DNA from: Spirosoma linguale DSM 74
Lineage (GTDB): Bacteria > Bacteroidota > Bacteroidia > Cytophagales > Spirosomataceae
Assembly (NCBI GenBank): GCA_000024525.1
Contig: CP001769.1
Location: 3,086,001-3,150,000 of the forward strand
DNA: 64,000 bases
Reading direction: 5' to 3'
The notes below the pieces were generated by a model. That model worked only from the letters and a program-made list of their open reading frames with translations, did no database searches and had not been told where the DNA came from. The position numbers and the translations under genes are program-made. This document shows positions 36,615 to 45,211 of the stretch, one piece after another (the first letter of the stretch is position 1; the number at the start of each line of letters is the position of its first letter).

Positions 36615-37505
36615 ATGGCATCGACTCCCGCTTCACTTCATCCATTTGTTACTCAGCCGTACTCGTCTGCTTCCAAAAACCCCACGGATAGCCGACGGTA
36701 TCCAAAACTTACTGTCGTTACCCCGTCTTACAATCAGGCCCAGTACCTGGAACGTACCATTTTGAGTGTACTGAACCAGCAGTATCCTAATCTGGAGTAC
36801 TTCATTATGGATGGCGGCTCTACCGATGGCAGTGTCGATATCATCAAAAAGTATGCGCCTTACTTAGCTGGCTGGGTGAGCGAAAAAGATAAAGGGCAAA
36901 CCGATGCGATAAACAAAGGCTTTAAACGGGCAACCGGCGATTACGTTGCCTTTCAGAACTCCGACGATGTGTTTGCACCAGACGCGTTTTATCGGGTTGC
37001 CGAAGCCTGGCGCAAAGCCCCGGATACGGACGTTTTTTTCGGAGATATGTACATCACAGACGAAGCTGACGTTATTCTTGAAGAAATGCGGGCACCTGCC
37101 TTTTGCGCAGAATGCCACATTTACGAAGGAATGCAGGTATTTAACCAGTCGCTCTTTATTCGCCGGGAACATTTAATTCGGTTTGGCATGCTCGATGAAA
37201 GTCTGCGTTTCGTGATCGATTACGAAATTGTAGCCCGATTGGGTGTTCAACCCGGTATGCGTTTTAAACACGTTGACGGGTTCTGGGGCGGCTTTCGGGT
37301 GCAGCCTGACGCCAAATCGTCAACGATTGCGAGCACCGTAGGCCTTCAGGAACACAGGCAGGTAAAAGAGAAATACCAGCCTATGCTAACCTCGCAGCTG
37401 GGAGCCTCCTTCTGGCAACGGTACTGCCGCCTGCGTAAGCTGCTGACATTTTTACTTAAAGGCGAGTTCGCCTACGTACGGCACCGGCTTCGGCTGAATA
37501 AATAA
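36615..37505 (+). CDS. Glycosyltransferase family 2
   Basis: A 296-residue GT-A enzyme with LTVVTPSYNQAQYLERTILS, YFIMDGGSTDGSVDII and the QNSDDVF DxD-equivalent. A roughly 28-residue N-terminal extension (MASTPASLHPFVTQP...) precedes the fold; a later start is possible but no ATG sits close to the first strand. The ligand loop GWVSEKDKGQTDAINKGF is typical of O-antigen GT2 enzymes. Confidence 0.9.
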   Translation: MASTPASLHPFVTQPYSSASKNPTDSRRYPKLTVVTPSYNQAQYLERTILSVLNQQYPNLEYFIMDGGSTDGSVDIIKKYAPYLAGWVSEKDKGQTDAINKGFKRATGDYVAFQNSDDVFAPDAFYRVAEAWRKAPDTDVFFGDMYITDEADVILEEMRAPAFCAECHIYEGMQVFNQSLFIRREHLIRFGMLDESLRFVIDYEIVARLGVQPGMRFKHVDGFWGGFRVQPDAKSSTIASTVGLQEHRQVKEKYQPMLTSQLGASFWQRYCRLRKLLTFLLKGEFAYVRHRLRLNK

Positions 37506-37586
37506 ATTGTCAATTAGTTACGGAGATATGTATGTCAACGTCAACCCAGTATAATTGACCTTAAACCTATTAACCGATTCGCATTT

Positions 37587-38966
37587 ATGAACAATTTCAT
37601 TCGCTTTATACAGACACTCGACTATATGCGAATGGTTGTCGGTATCTGTATCATTCTGGATGGGTATCCATTAATCTTCTTTTTCCGGGAAACCCTGAAA
37701 CTTGCCCCCGGCAGTACTGCCTTTACGGCGGCTGCGCTGGCAGGGGGCTTGTTGCTCATGGTTCCGTTTACGTTACTTCGCCGATTGTACCGACCCAATA
37801 TGTTAATGCTAACGCTGGGAATTAGCTACATTCTGCTGAGCGTTTTTTACATGTTCTATTTCAATGCGGTACCAGGCTTTAAAGATTATGACCGCGACCT
37901 GATTTATTTTGCGTATGTCCTTATCTTTTTATTCCTGCTCATAAACGTACCGAATGAGATCATCCGGGTTTTTATCCCAATAGTTGTCCTGTTCACGCTG
38001 GTATCCAACCTGGGTTTAATTTATGCGTTAATCACAGACCCTACCTGGGCCATTGGTCAGCGGGCAACCATTACCCTTAATAATGGGGATGAAGGGTCTG
38101 GCAACCCGCACGCTTTTTCCCGAAATGCGTACATGGGCATCATCGCCTGTGCCATCGGCCTTTTACGGCCGCAATCGAATATACTATTCAAGTTACTCTG
38201 CTTCTTTGCCGGCGTGTTAAACATTGCCGTTCTGGTACTCACCCAGACCCGGTCGGGCATTCTGGCTTTCATTCTGGCAACAATTCTGTTCATGTATTTC
38301 CACGTTCGGCCGACAGAGATTCGTTCGGCAGTTCGTAGCCTCGTCAAACCGGTCCCTATCTTTATCATGATTGTGGGCGTGATCGGAGTCGTCTATTTCT
38401 TTCAGCGCTACTTTACGGCTTACCTGATTTTATATGACTATGTTTCCAGCTTTTTGGAGCGTAACCTGGAAAACGTCTATGCACTGTTTGGCCAGAAATC
38501 GCAGGGCACTGATTACAAAGCGGTACTCGATGACTCAGCGGCTAACCGAACCGTTGGCCTGACATTCCTCCGAAACCTGATGGGGCCTAAAATTTATATG
38601 CTCATTTTAGGCTACGGGTATAAATTCCAGTATTTCGATGTGCCACTTCTGGAAGCACTAGTCAACCAGGGGCTTCTCGGCTTGTTGACATTCGGGGGCA
38701 TTAACGGTATGGCGTTTTATTATTCCGTGCAAAATATGCGCAAAAACCCCAATCAGCTAAATACCTTCCTGGCCTATTTTTATCTGCTTCTGATTGTACA
38801 GCTCTTCACCAATGGGCGCCCAACGGAGATTTCTTACTGGTTTCCGCTCTCAATGATGATTCGGTTTATGGGCGTCGAACATTTATTTCCCGCTCATCTT
38901 ACCAACCATGCCGCTGACAATACACAGGATCAATTTATTGTTGTGCCTTCCGCTGAACCAGCCTGA
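37587..38966 (+). CDS. O-antigen polymerase/ligase-like (Wzy/WaaL) membrane protein
   Basis: A 459-residue polytopic protein with about ten to twelve hydrophobic helices. The segment VLVLTQTRSGILAFILATIL matches the conserved T-R-(S/G)-G motif at the end of a helix in the Wzy_C/O-antigen ligase family, preceded by NPHAFSRNAYMG. Whether it polymerises repeat units or ligates glycan to lipid A cannot be told from sequence. Its stop overlaps the next start by one base (TGATG). Confidence 0.75.
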   Translation: MNNFIRFIQTLDYMRMVVGICIILDGYPLIFFFRETLKLAPGSTAFTAAALAGGLLLMVPFTLLRRLYRPNMLMLTLGISYILLSVFYMFYFNAVPGFKDYDRDLIYFAYVLIFLFLLINVPNEIIRVFIPIVVLFTLVSNLGLIYALITDPTWAIGQRATITLNNGDEGSGNPHAFSRNAYMGIIACAIGLLRPQSNILFKLLCFFAGVLNIAVLVLTQTRSGILAFILATILFMYFHVRPTEIRSAVRSLVKPVPIFIMIVGVIGVVYFFQRYFTAYLILYDYVSSFLERNLENVYALFGQKSQGTDYKAVLDDSAANRTVGLTFLRNLMGPKIYMLILGYGYKFQYFDVPLLEALVNQGLLGLLTFGGINGMAFYYSVQNMRKNPNQLNTFLAYFYLLLIVQLFTNGRPTEISYWFPLSMMIRFMGVEHLFPAHLTNHAADNTQDQFIVVPSAEPA

Positions 38967-40132
38967 TGCGTATTCTTATCGTTCATAATCTATTATGGGC
39001 TCATTATAAATCCACTGTCTTTCAGGCGTTACAACAGTTGGTTGATCAGCAGCAGAAGACCGAGGTGCGGGTCCTGCAAATTGCCCGCAACGAGCGCTCA
39101 CGTGCCGGTCTGGAAGCCTTTACCGACGCTTCGGCACCGACCTATGCATACGAGCATGAGTTACTGTTCGATCGGTTCGTAGAAGAAGTTGGCCTGTATG
39201 AACGAGTTAAGGCCTTACTCCAACGCAGCAGGGCCTATCGACCCGACGTTATTCACCTGACGGGTTATTACGATCCTGCACAACTTACCTTATTACTCTG
39301 GGCAAAGGCCAACGGCATTCGGGTGGTCATGCAAAACGAAAGTACGGCTTCTGATCATCAGCGTGGGGGTTGGAAAGAGCAGTTCAAACGCTGGGTTTTT
39401 CGTCAGTGCGATGGTTTTTTTTGCTTTGGCAGTCAATCGGCCGACTACCTGTTGCAGCTGGGTGTTCCGCCAGCCAAAATACTTCTTCGGAAAAATGCGG
39501 TAGATAACAACGCTCTTCGATCCGTTTACGAAAAGACACTCCCAAATCGGGAAAGCATCCGGCAGGCGATGCAGTTGCGCGCCAAAAATTTCATTTTTGT
39601 GGGGCGGCTCATTCAGGCCAAGAATTTACCCGTTTTACTAGATGCGTTCAGCCAGGCCCTTCAGCGTACAGTCAATCCGTCTGTTTGGGGGCTAATACTG
39701 CTGGGCGACGGCACCGAACACGAGCCCCTCGTTGAGCAGATCAGCGCACTTACCTTATTGAACGAAGTAACTATTTTACCCGGTCGCCCCTGGTTTCGAG
39801 TGCCGGAAGTACTGGCTTTAAGCGACGTTTTGGTACTGCCAAGCCGTTCGGAGCCCTGGGGACTGGTTGTTAACGAAGCCATGGCCTGTGGACTGCCCGT
39901 TATTGTTTCGGACCGCTGCGGCTGCGTGAAAGACCTGGTACATCATGAGGAAAACGGGTTCGTTTTCGACCCGGACCAACCTGCTCAACTAACGCAATAC
40001 CTGCTTCGGTTTATGGATGGTACTGTGAATGTCCGGCAAATGAGGCAGTTCGCCAAAGAGTCTATTGCACCGTATGCGCCCGAAGTAGTCGCAAAGGAAA
40101 TGCTTGATGGCTTTAGAAAAATCATGAATTAA
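38966..40132 (+). CDS. Glycosyltransferase, GT4 family
   Basis: A 388-residue GT-B enzyme. It starts MRILIVHNLLWAHYKSTVFQ; the donor half has FIFVGRLIQAKNLPVLLDAF and LPSRSEPWGLVVNEAMACGL, which contains the E-x7-E pair. Coupling to the polymerase/ligase gene by a TGATG overlap suggests the two work on the same glycan. Confidence 0.9.
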   Translation: MRILIVHNLLWAHYKSTVFQALQQLVDQQQKTEVRVLQIARNERSRAGLEAFTDASAPTYAYEHELLFDRFVEEVGLYERVKALLQRSRAYRPDVIHLTGYYDPAQLTLLLWAKANGIRVVMQNESTASDHQRGGWKEQFKRWVFRQCDGFFCFGSQSADYLLQLGVPPAKILLRKNAVDNNALRSVYEKTLPNRESIRQAMQLRAKNFIFVGRLIQAKNLPVLLDAFSQALQRTVNPSVWGLILLGDGTEHEPLVEQISALTLLNEVTILPGRPWFRVPEVLALSDVLVLPSRSEPWGLVVNEAMACGLPVIVSDRCGCVKDLVHHEENGFVFDPDQPAQLTQYLLRFMDGTVNVRQMRQFAKESIAPYAPEVVAKEMLDGFRKIMN

Positions 40133-40153
40133 TCGAATTACCACGCAGCGTCT

Positions 40154-41308
40154 ATGCGAATTTTAAATATCTGCGCTTACACCTGGCAATCGGGTGGTCC
40201 TCCCAAGATTATTTTCGACCATACCGAAGTTGTCCTCCGCTATGGCCATCAGGTAGACATTCTGAGCCCTGTTTCGCCCGGCGAAAAGCCCTATCCTGTT
40301 CCAGAAGGGGCACGGCTGATCTTATGTCGGCGGACCCCTGTTATCAATAAATTCTTCCGTGAATTCTCGATTGAGCTGTATCAGTATCTAAAAAAACACG
40401 CTCACGAGTACGATATTATTCATTGCCACGGTCTTTGGCATTTCGGCACGCTCGCCCCCTTCATGATTGACCGGACAATAGCCAAAGTGATTACCGTTCA
40501 TGGGGTGCTGGATCGGTGGGTGTACGCGCACAACAACTGGAAGAAGCAGTTAATGGACTCACTGGCCCAGAAAGCATATCTACAGCGGGCTGATCTGGTA
40601 CAGATCAACAACACCGACGAGCAGGAAGATGTGCTACGCTACCTCGGGCATGTTCATCCGAACCTGGTCATCATCCCTAACGGGGTTAAGATGAGCGATT
40701 TTGCTACGCTTCCGCCCAAGGGTACGTTCCGCCGGAAGTTTGGACTGCCTATGGACAAAAAGATGGTGCTGTTCATGAGCCGTCTGAATGCAAAGAAAGG
40801 ACTCGATCTACTGCTGCCCGGTTTTCGGGAATACGTTCGGCAACACCCCGACACGGTGCTGGCTCTGGCGGGTCCTGACGACGGCTATGAAGCAACCGCC
40901 CGGCAGTTTATCGAGCAGCACAACCTCGGCGAATCGATTCGGATGGTAGGGATGCTAACCGGCGACGATAAGAAAGCGGCTCTCGCCGATGCCGATCTGT
41001 TTACCCTTCCCTCCTATTCTGAAGGTTTTTCGATGGCTGTACTCGAAGCTATGGCAGCGGGCACACCCACGCTGGTTTCCGACCGGGTTGGCTTTGGCGA
41101 AGTGATCCGGGAACACAAAGCAGCCGGGCTGTTAGCCAGTTTAACTCCGGCAAGTGTAACGGAAGGGCTGGAAATAGTACTTGCCGATGAACAGCTGCGC
41201 CAGAATATAGCCAGGAATGCAACGGCCTTGCTAAAAAAGCAATATGATATCGATGTAGTTGCCAAACAACTCCTGGATGAGTATACCAGGATTTGCAAAA
41301 AGCCCTGA
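40154..41308 (+). CDS. Glycosyltransferase, GT4 family
   Basis: A 384-residue GT-B enzyme with MRILNICAYTWQSGGPPKII at the N-terminus (the acceptor-side GGPP loop), HGLWHFGT, and a donor domain with FMSRLNAKKGLDLLLPGF and LPSYSEGFSMAVLEAMAAGT. It is the last of this plus-strand run; the convergent deacetylase gene begins one base beyond its stop. Confidence 0.92.
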   Translation: MRILNICAYTWQSGGPPKIIFDHTEVVLRYGHQVDILSPVSPGEKPYPVPEGARLILCRRTPVINKFFREFSIELYQYLKKHAHEYDIIHCHGLWHFGTLAPFMIDRTIAKVITVHGVLDRWVYAHNNWKKQLMDSLAQKAYLQRADLVQINNTDEQEDVLRYLGHVHPNLVIIPNGVKMSDFATLPPKGTFRRKFGLPMDKKMVLFMSRLNAKKGLDLLLPGFREYVRQHPDTVLALAGPDDGYEATARQFIEQHNLGESIRMVGMLTGDDKKAALADADLFTLPSYSEGFSMAVLEAMAAGTPTLVSDRVGFGEVIREHKAAGLLASLTPASVTEGLEIVLADEQLRQNIARNATALLKKQYDIDVVAKQLLDEYTRICKKP

Positions 41309-41309
41309 C

Positions 41310-42164
41310 CTACACCCGCACGTCGCGACGTATGACAGTAGACCAATCAACCTGCCTGTCGGCTTCGGCGAGGTCGACAAAGGGGAAATCGAGAAGTAGC
41401 CGCTGCAGCTTGGGCAGACAGCTTTCCAAGCCATAATACGACTTGAACTGCCGGGCCCGGTTCAGGCCCGGAATCATGGGTTGGCCCGGATCGAAATCGC
41501 GGGGATGAAAATAGGTCATGACGTATTTTGACCGGCCCACTAACCCCTTTATAACCCGGTAGGGAAAAAGCCGGAAGTAACCGCCACCTGAAAAGATAAG
41601 GTCCTGACCGAAAACAGGGGCGGTGTTGATCGGAAACTCCTTGAGCAATGACCCGCCAATGTTCAGGTAACCCGGCTCGAACATATTCAGCGACGCATCG
41701 CCCCCGTGCGAGCGACGGGCCGAAAAAACGGAGCAATCAATCTCGATTCCCTGTTCAAGCAAAACCGGGAAAACCCAGCGATTATATTCTTTGATTGAAA
41801 ACCCCGGTGCCCGATACGAGCGAACTTTTTTGCCGGTTAAATCCTGTAAGTGCTTGATTGACCGCTCCAGATCTGCCTGAAATTCTTTTGGTGTCTGCTC
41901 ATAAGCAAGCTGGTGTGCATAAGAATGGGTAGCAACCTCGTAACCGGCAGCGTCGATCCGACGGATAATCTCGGGGTGTTTATCGGCCACCCAGCCCAGG
42001 CAAAAGAATGTGGCCCTGCTTTTAGTATCTTCCAGGAGTTGAAAGATCCGATCCATATTATGGTAAATCCGGGTCTCATATCGGCTCCATTCCGCTTCGG
42101 TCCGGGTCGAAGCATTATCCAGAAGGTGAAACCACTCCTCAATATCAAACGTCAAAATATTCAT
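41310..42164 (-). CDS. Polysaccharide deacetylase (DUF3473 / exopolysaccharide type)
   Basis: A 284-residue NodB-fold deacetylase with no signal peptide. The catalytic base Asp is D7 in TFDIEEWFH, the metal histidines are H80 and H84 in THSYAHQL, and RSYRAPGFSI follows. The extended C-terminus with YFHPRDFDP matches the DUF3473 extension of deacetylases in exosortase-linked and other EPS loci. It would remove N-acetyl groups from a lipid-linked or nascent glycan. It follows the formyltransferase on the minus strand. Confidence 0.9.
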   Translation of the reverse strand: MNILTFDIEEWFHLLDNASTRTEAEWSRYETRIYHNMDRIFQLLEDTKSRATFFCLGWVADKHPEIIRRIDAAGYEVATHSYAHQLAYEQTPKEFQADLERSIKHLQDLTGKKVRSYRAPGFSIKEYNRWVFPVLLEQGIEIDCSVFSARRSHGGDASLNMFEPGYLNIGGSLLKEFPINTAPVFGQDLIFSGGGYFRLFPYRVIKGLVGRSKYVMTYFHPRDFDPGQPMIPGLNRARQFKSYYGLESCLPKLQRLLLDFPFVDLAEADRQVDWSTVIRRDVRV

Positions 42165-42172
42165 AATAAGAT

Positions 42173-42260
42173 CGAAAGGGACGAAGGGGAGGACAAGGAC
42201 AGGAAGGAGCGCGGCTGGCCTCTCCTATTTCTCCATAATCCCTTTCCTCCCCTTCTTCCT
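42173..42260. repeat. Purine-rich intercistronic palindrome between formyltransferase and deacetylase genes
   Basis: A GAAAGGGACGAAGGGGAGGA-type left arm and a TCCTCCCCTTCTTCCTTT right arm pair over about 18 bases with one small bulge, and the purine-rich tract continues on both inner sides. It fills the gap between the formyltransferase stop and the deacetylase start. Confidence 0.65.
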
Positions 42261-42261
42261 T

Positions 42262-43026
42262 TTAATAAAACCGCTTACCGGCCGCCAGAAAAGCTTTTAC
42301 ATCGTCACGCGTTGGAAACGTGAAGTAAGTCATCTGGGATGCATCATTCTCAATTAACTCATACTTACCCGTGTGAATCTTTTCGATGGACTTGAGCATG
42401 GCATCCATACCCATTTTCTTGGTCACATCAATTAATTCGGCTTGGGTCATGTTGCCAATGGCAAGCTTCTCTTGTACCAGAATAGGGCCGTTGTCAATGC
42501 CCTCATCCACAAAGAACACCGATACGCCCGTATGTGTTTCCCCGTTCTTTAACACCCAAAAGGACGGCATCAACCCACGATATTTGGGCAACAGGGCCGT
42601 ATGCAGGTTTATACAACCGTGAGTAGCTACATCCAGCAGCTTACGTTTAAAGATTTGATTCCCGGCAATCGAGAGAAATAAGTCAGGCTTGTACTCCTTC
42701 AGCTTTTCCAGGTTTTCATCTTTATTGATATTCCCATCGATATGAATGAGTGGAATATTTCGATCAGCCAGCACCTTGCGTACGTTGTTTCGGCTATCCA
42801 GTTTCGACGCGACAAATTTGAAGCCATAACGCACAAAAAACGGCAGGCCAAAAATATCGTACGTTTTCTTCATCTTTTCACTAAAGCTTTCCCGCTTACC
42901 AAACGGCGAAACATCAAACACAACAGTGGCAACAACTTCGGCGTATGGCGGTAAGTTTTTCAGCAAATAATCGATATTACGAGCAAGATAGAACGGATCA
43001 TCCTGCGTAAGAATCACAAGGCGCAT
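42262..43026 (-). CDS. Formyltransferase-family protein (sugar N-formyltransferase candidate)
   Basis: A 254-residue member of the Fmt/PurN superfamily. The catalytic triad Asn-His-Asp is present as N123 (SIAGNQIF), H142 (INLHTALLPKYRG) and D178 (DEGIDNGPIL). The length and setting next to deacetylase and aminotransferase genes suggest N-formylation of an amino sugar with N10-formyl-tetrahydrofolate rather than initiator tRNA formylation. The N-terminal Rossmann part has lost the usual formyl-folate start residues, so it is not a standard Fmt. Confidence 0.8.
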   Translation of the reverse strand: MRLVILTQDDPFYLARNIDYLLKNLPPYAEVVATVVFDVSPFGKRESFSEKMKKTYDIFGLPFFVRYGFKFVASKLDSRNNVRKVLADRNIPLIHIDGNINKDENLEKLKEYKPDLFLSIAGNQIFKRKLLDVATHGCINLHTALLPKYRGLMPSFWVLKNGETHTGVSVFFVDEGIDNGPILVQEKLAIGNMTQAELIDVTKKMGMDAMLKSIEKIHTGKYELIENDASQMTYFTFPTRDDVKAFLAAGKRFY

Positions 43027-43091
43027 AAACGAGTATATAACATTGAAGCCACAAAACTACGCATTAGGACCCGAAAGGCAGTATTCGTTTA

Positions 43092-45077
43092 TCAACGTAT
43101 AATCAGTTTTTGGCGAATTAGATGCCCGCTGACGGTTTGAATGTCGGTGATATAAAGACCCGCTTCCAGATTATCGAGCGCCAGCGAAATCGCCTTTTTA
43201 GGCGTACCACGCCATGTTTTTACGGCTCTCCCCAGAAGATCACGCACGGTTAATTCAGTAAAAAAAGCCTGATCTGCTTCTACATTCAACATCCGGTCCG
43301 ATGCCACAGGATTTGGATAAATCTTAACAAGCGGTTCACCAGGCTCGATACCCAGCACCAGCGGGCGGGCACTAGCGACGTTACTGTAGGCAGATTCGGA
43401 AACAGCACTGAACGCCCGTAAACGGTAGTAATAGGTGCCAAAGATATCCGGAATATTCGTATCGTTATACGCGCCGACGGTTCCGCCGAGGGTAGCTATC
43501 GGTGTAAAATTTGCGGGGGTGCCAGTGGCCCGTTCCAGAATCTGGTTTTGGGTCGTTGGCAAGACGGTCCAGCTTAATTGTATCTGTTTTTCGGAAATGG
43601 GCTTGGCTACCAGCGTGGTTACAGCGGGGATCGCATCGGCAATAGCGACGTTGTCAAACGAAAAGGCCCGCATTCCGCGTGTATTCCGAAGCGTAGGCCC
43701 GTCGTAGAACGGCGAAGCGGCATCCGAAAAATAGGCAGGCAGATAGCGGATCGTTTTGGCCGAAGCCGGTTGTTTCAAACTTAAAACAACCCGGTTTCCG
43801 TTGGCCGAACCACCCGTTACCAGGCCCGACTGCCGGTCCAGATAAAAGAAATCCTTCTGCTCCCGGAAGGCAATTTTAGCGCCCGTTGCAAAATTGTAGA
43901 AGGTGGTGTCGTTTTTCCAGACCATCTGCATCTGATCGTCGAAAACCAGTGTGATGGAATCTTTGCGGCTGTTGTAAAAGACTTTTCTTACATCCGGCGA
44001 GTTGATCTGGAGCGTATCCTTCGACCCGTATATATCGCGGGCAATGAGTCTGAACTGCTCGAAAGCCATTCGCTGGTGCGCAATTCCACTGTAATGAACC
44101 CCATCATAACCCGGTGTTCCAACGGTAGCGATGGTTTCTACATTGTTGAAGATGTATTTTGTTCGTCGCTGAAAGTCGCGCAGGGCAGCAGCACTATCCT
44201 GTGGGTTGTTTAAAATATTGATTTGCCCTACGTAAATGCGGGCGTTGCCGTAATCTTCTCTGAATTGATTATAGAGCGTGGCAAACTTTGCCGGGTAGCC
44301 GGGCAGGCCACTTCCCGCATCTTCTTCGCCTTGCTTCCAGATGATCGCTTTCGTTTGTTTGGCAACCCCCGCCCATTGCGCCCGATTCAGCAGATCGCCA
44401 TAGAACGTAATCGGATTGGCGTGATTGAGCGGGTCCCGAACAGATAAGGCACTGATGGGTGTTCCGCCCATGGCTCCATTGATGACACAGGTAGGAATAC
44501 CATAATTTTCAAGAATGAGCCGCTGCAATGTCAAGCCTAACCCACCAACGCTGGCAAAGGGCTGTTTGGCCGGATACCAACTCATCTGAGAGGGTAATCC
44601 AAGATAAGGGTAAGCAACATTTCGCATGTACCTGTCATTGAAATTAAACGAGTACAACCCATCGAAATCACTCAGCGCCAGTGCGTTAGACTGACCATGT
44701 ATGATATACACATCGCCACAGACAATTCGCTGGGAATTAGCGACCAGCAACGAATCCTGTCCTTTAAAGAGATATACCTGAAAGGAGTATTCGGCTGGTT
44801 CGGCTTTAATTGTTGTCGATAAACTAAACGGGGCATTACTGCTCGATGGCTCCAGGCTCTGGCTTACCACTTTCGTCAATACGCCCTCCCGCGCCATTCG
44901 CATCGTTATTTTTGAATAACCGGGCGTATCCATTTTACCACTTACAACAACTTCGGCCTGGTTATTGGCATCGCGTGGATATAACTGTAATTCACGCGGT
45001 AGTCGCTCAAAAACTAGTTGTCCCTGAGCTTGGAAATAGTACAAAAACAATATAACTCCAATGCAAAGTCTATTCAT
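43092..45077 (-). CDS. Secreted sialate O-acetylesterase-like protein with a T9SS sorting domain
   Basis: A 661-residue extracellular esterase. A signal peptide (MNRLCIGVILFLYYFQAQG) is followed by an N-terminal beta domain, the SGNH/SASA core (YIIHGQSNALALSD, KQGEEDAGSGLPGY, GVHYSG), a fibronectin-type-III-like domain (VTTLVAKPISEKQIQLSWTV) and a C-terminal type IX sorting domain (KIYPNPVASDRMLNV, GLYITDIQ, ending KLIIR). It should be secreted and anchored to or released from the cell surface. Its presence in the polysaccharide locus suggests trimming of acetyl groups on the exported polymer. Confidence 0.88.
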   Translation of the reverse strand: MNRLCIGVILFLYYFQAQGQLVFERLPRELQLYPRDANNQAEVVVSGKMDTPGYSKITMRMAREGVLTKVVSQSLEPSSSNAPFSLSTTIKAEPAEYSFQVYLFKGQDSLLVANSQRIVCGDVYIIHGQSNALALSDFDGLYSFNFNDRYMRNVAYPYLGLPSQMSWYPAKQPFASVGGLGLTLQRLILENYGIPTCVINGAMGGTPISALSVRDPLNHANPITFYGDLLNRAQWAGVAKQTKAIIWKQGEEDAGSGLPGYPAKFATLYNQFREDYGNARIYVGQINILNNPQDSAAALRDFQRRTKYIFNNVETIATVGTPGYDGVHYSGIAHQRMAFEQFRLIARDIYGSKDTLQINSPDVRKVFYNSRKDSITLVFDDQMQMVWKNDTTFYNFATGAKIAFREQKDFFYLDRQSGLVTGGSANGNRVVLSLKQPASAKTIRYLPAYFSDAASPFYDGPTLRNTRGMRAFSFDNVAIADAIPAVTTLVAKPISEKQIQLSWTVLPTTQNQILERATGTPANFTPIATLGGTVGAYNDTNIPDIFGTYYYRLRAFSAVSESAYSNVASARPLVLGIEPGEPLVKIYPNPVASDRMLNVEADQAFFTELTVRDLLGRAVKTWRGTPKKAISLALDNLEAGLYITDIQTVSGHLIRQKLIIR

Positions 45078-45081
45078 TGGC

Positions 45082-45112
45082 TTTGTTGACTATAAAAAAA
45101 GTTATAATATTG
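45082..45112 (+). promoter_or_regulatory. Candidate promoter for the terminal plus-strand polysaccharide genes
   Basis: TTTG at 45082-45085 and TAATATTG at 45105-45112 are spaced by 19 bases and match the Bacteroidota TTTG/TAnnTTTG pattern except for one base. The region lies between the divergent T9SS esterase and GT2 genes. Downstream, a 9-bp hairpin (CATTCTTTT/AAAAGAATG at 45150-45174) falls in the presumed leader. Confidence 0.4.
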
Positions 45113-45211
45113 TGCGCATTCTAGTTACCCAAACAAGCGGGTAAAAATACATTCTTTTTTCGCATAAAAGAATGAAAACAGGCTTATATAAGGCCTATAG
45201 TTCATCTGAGT

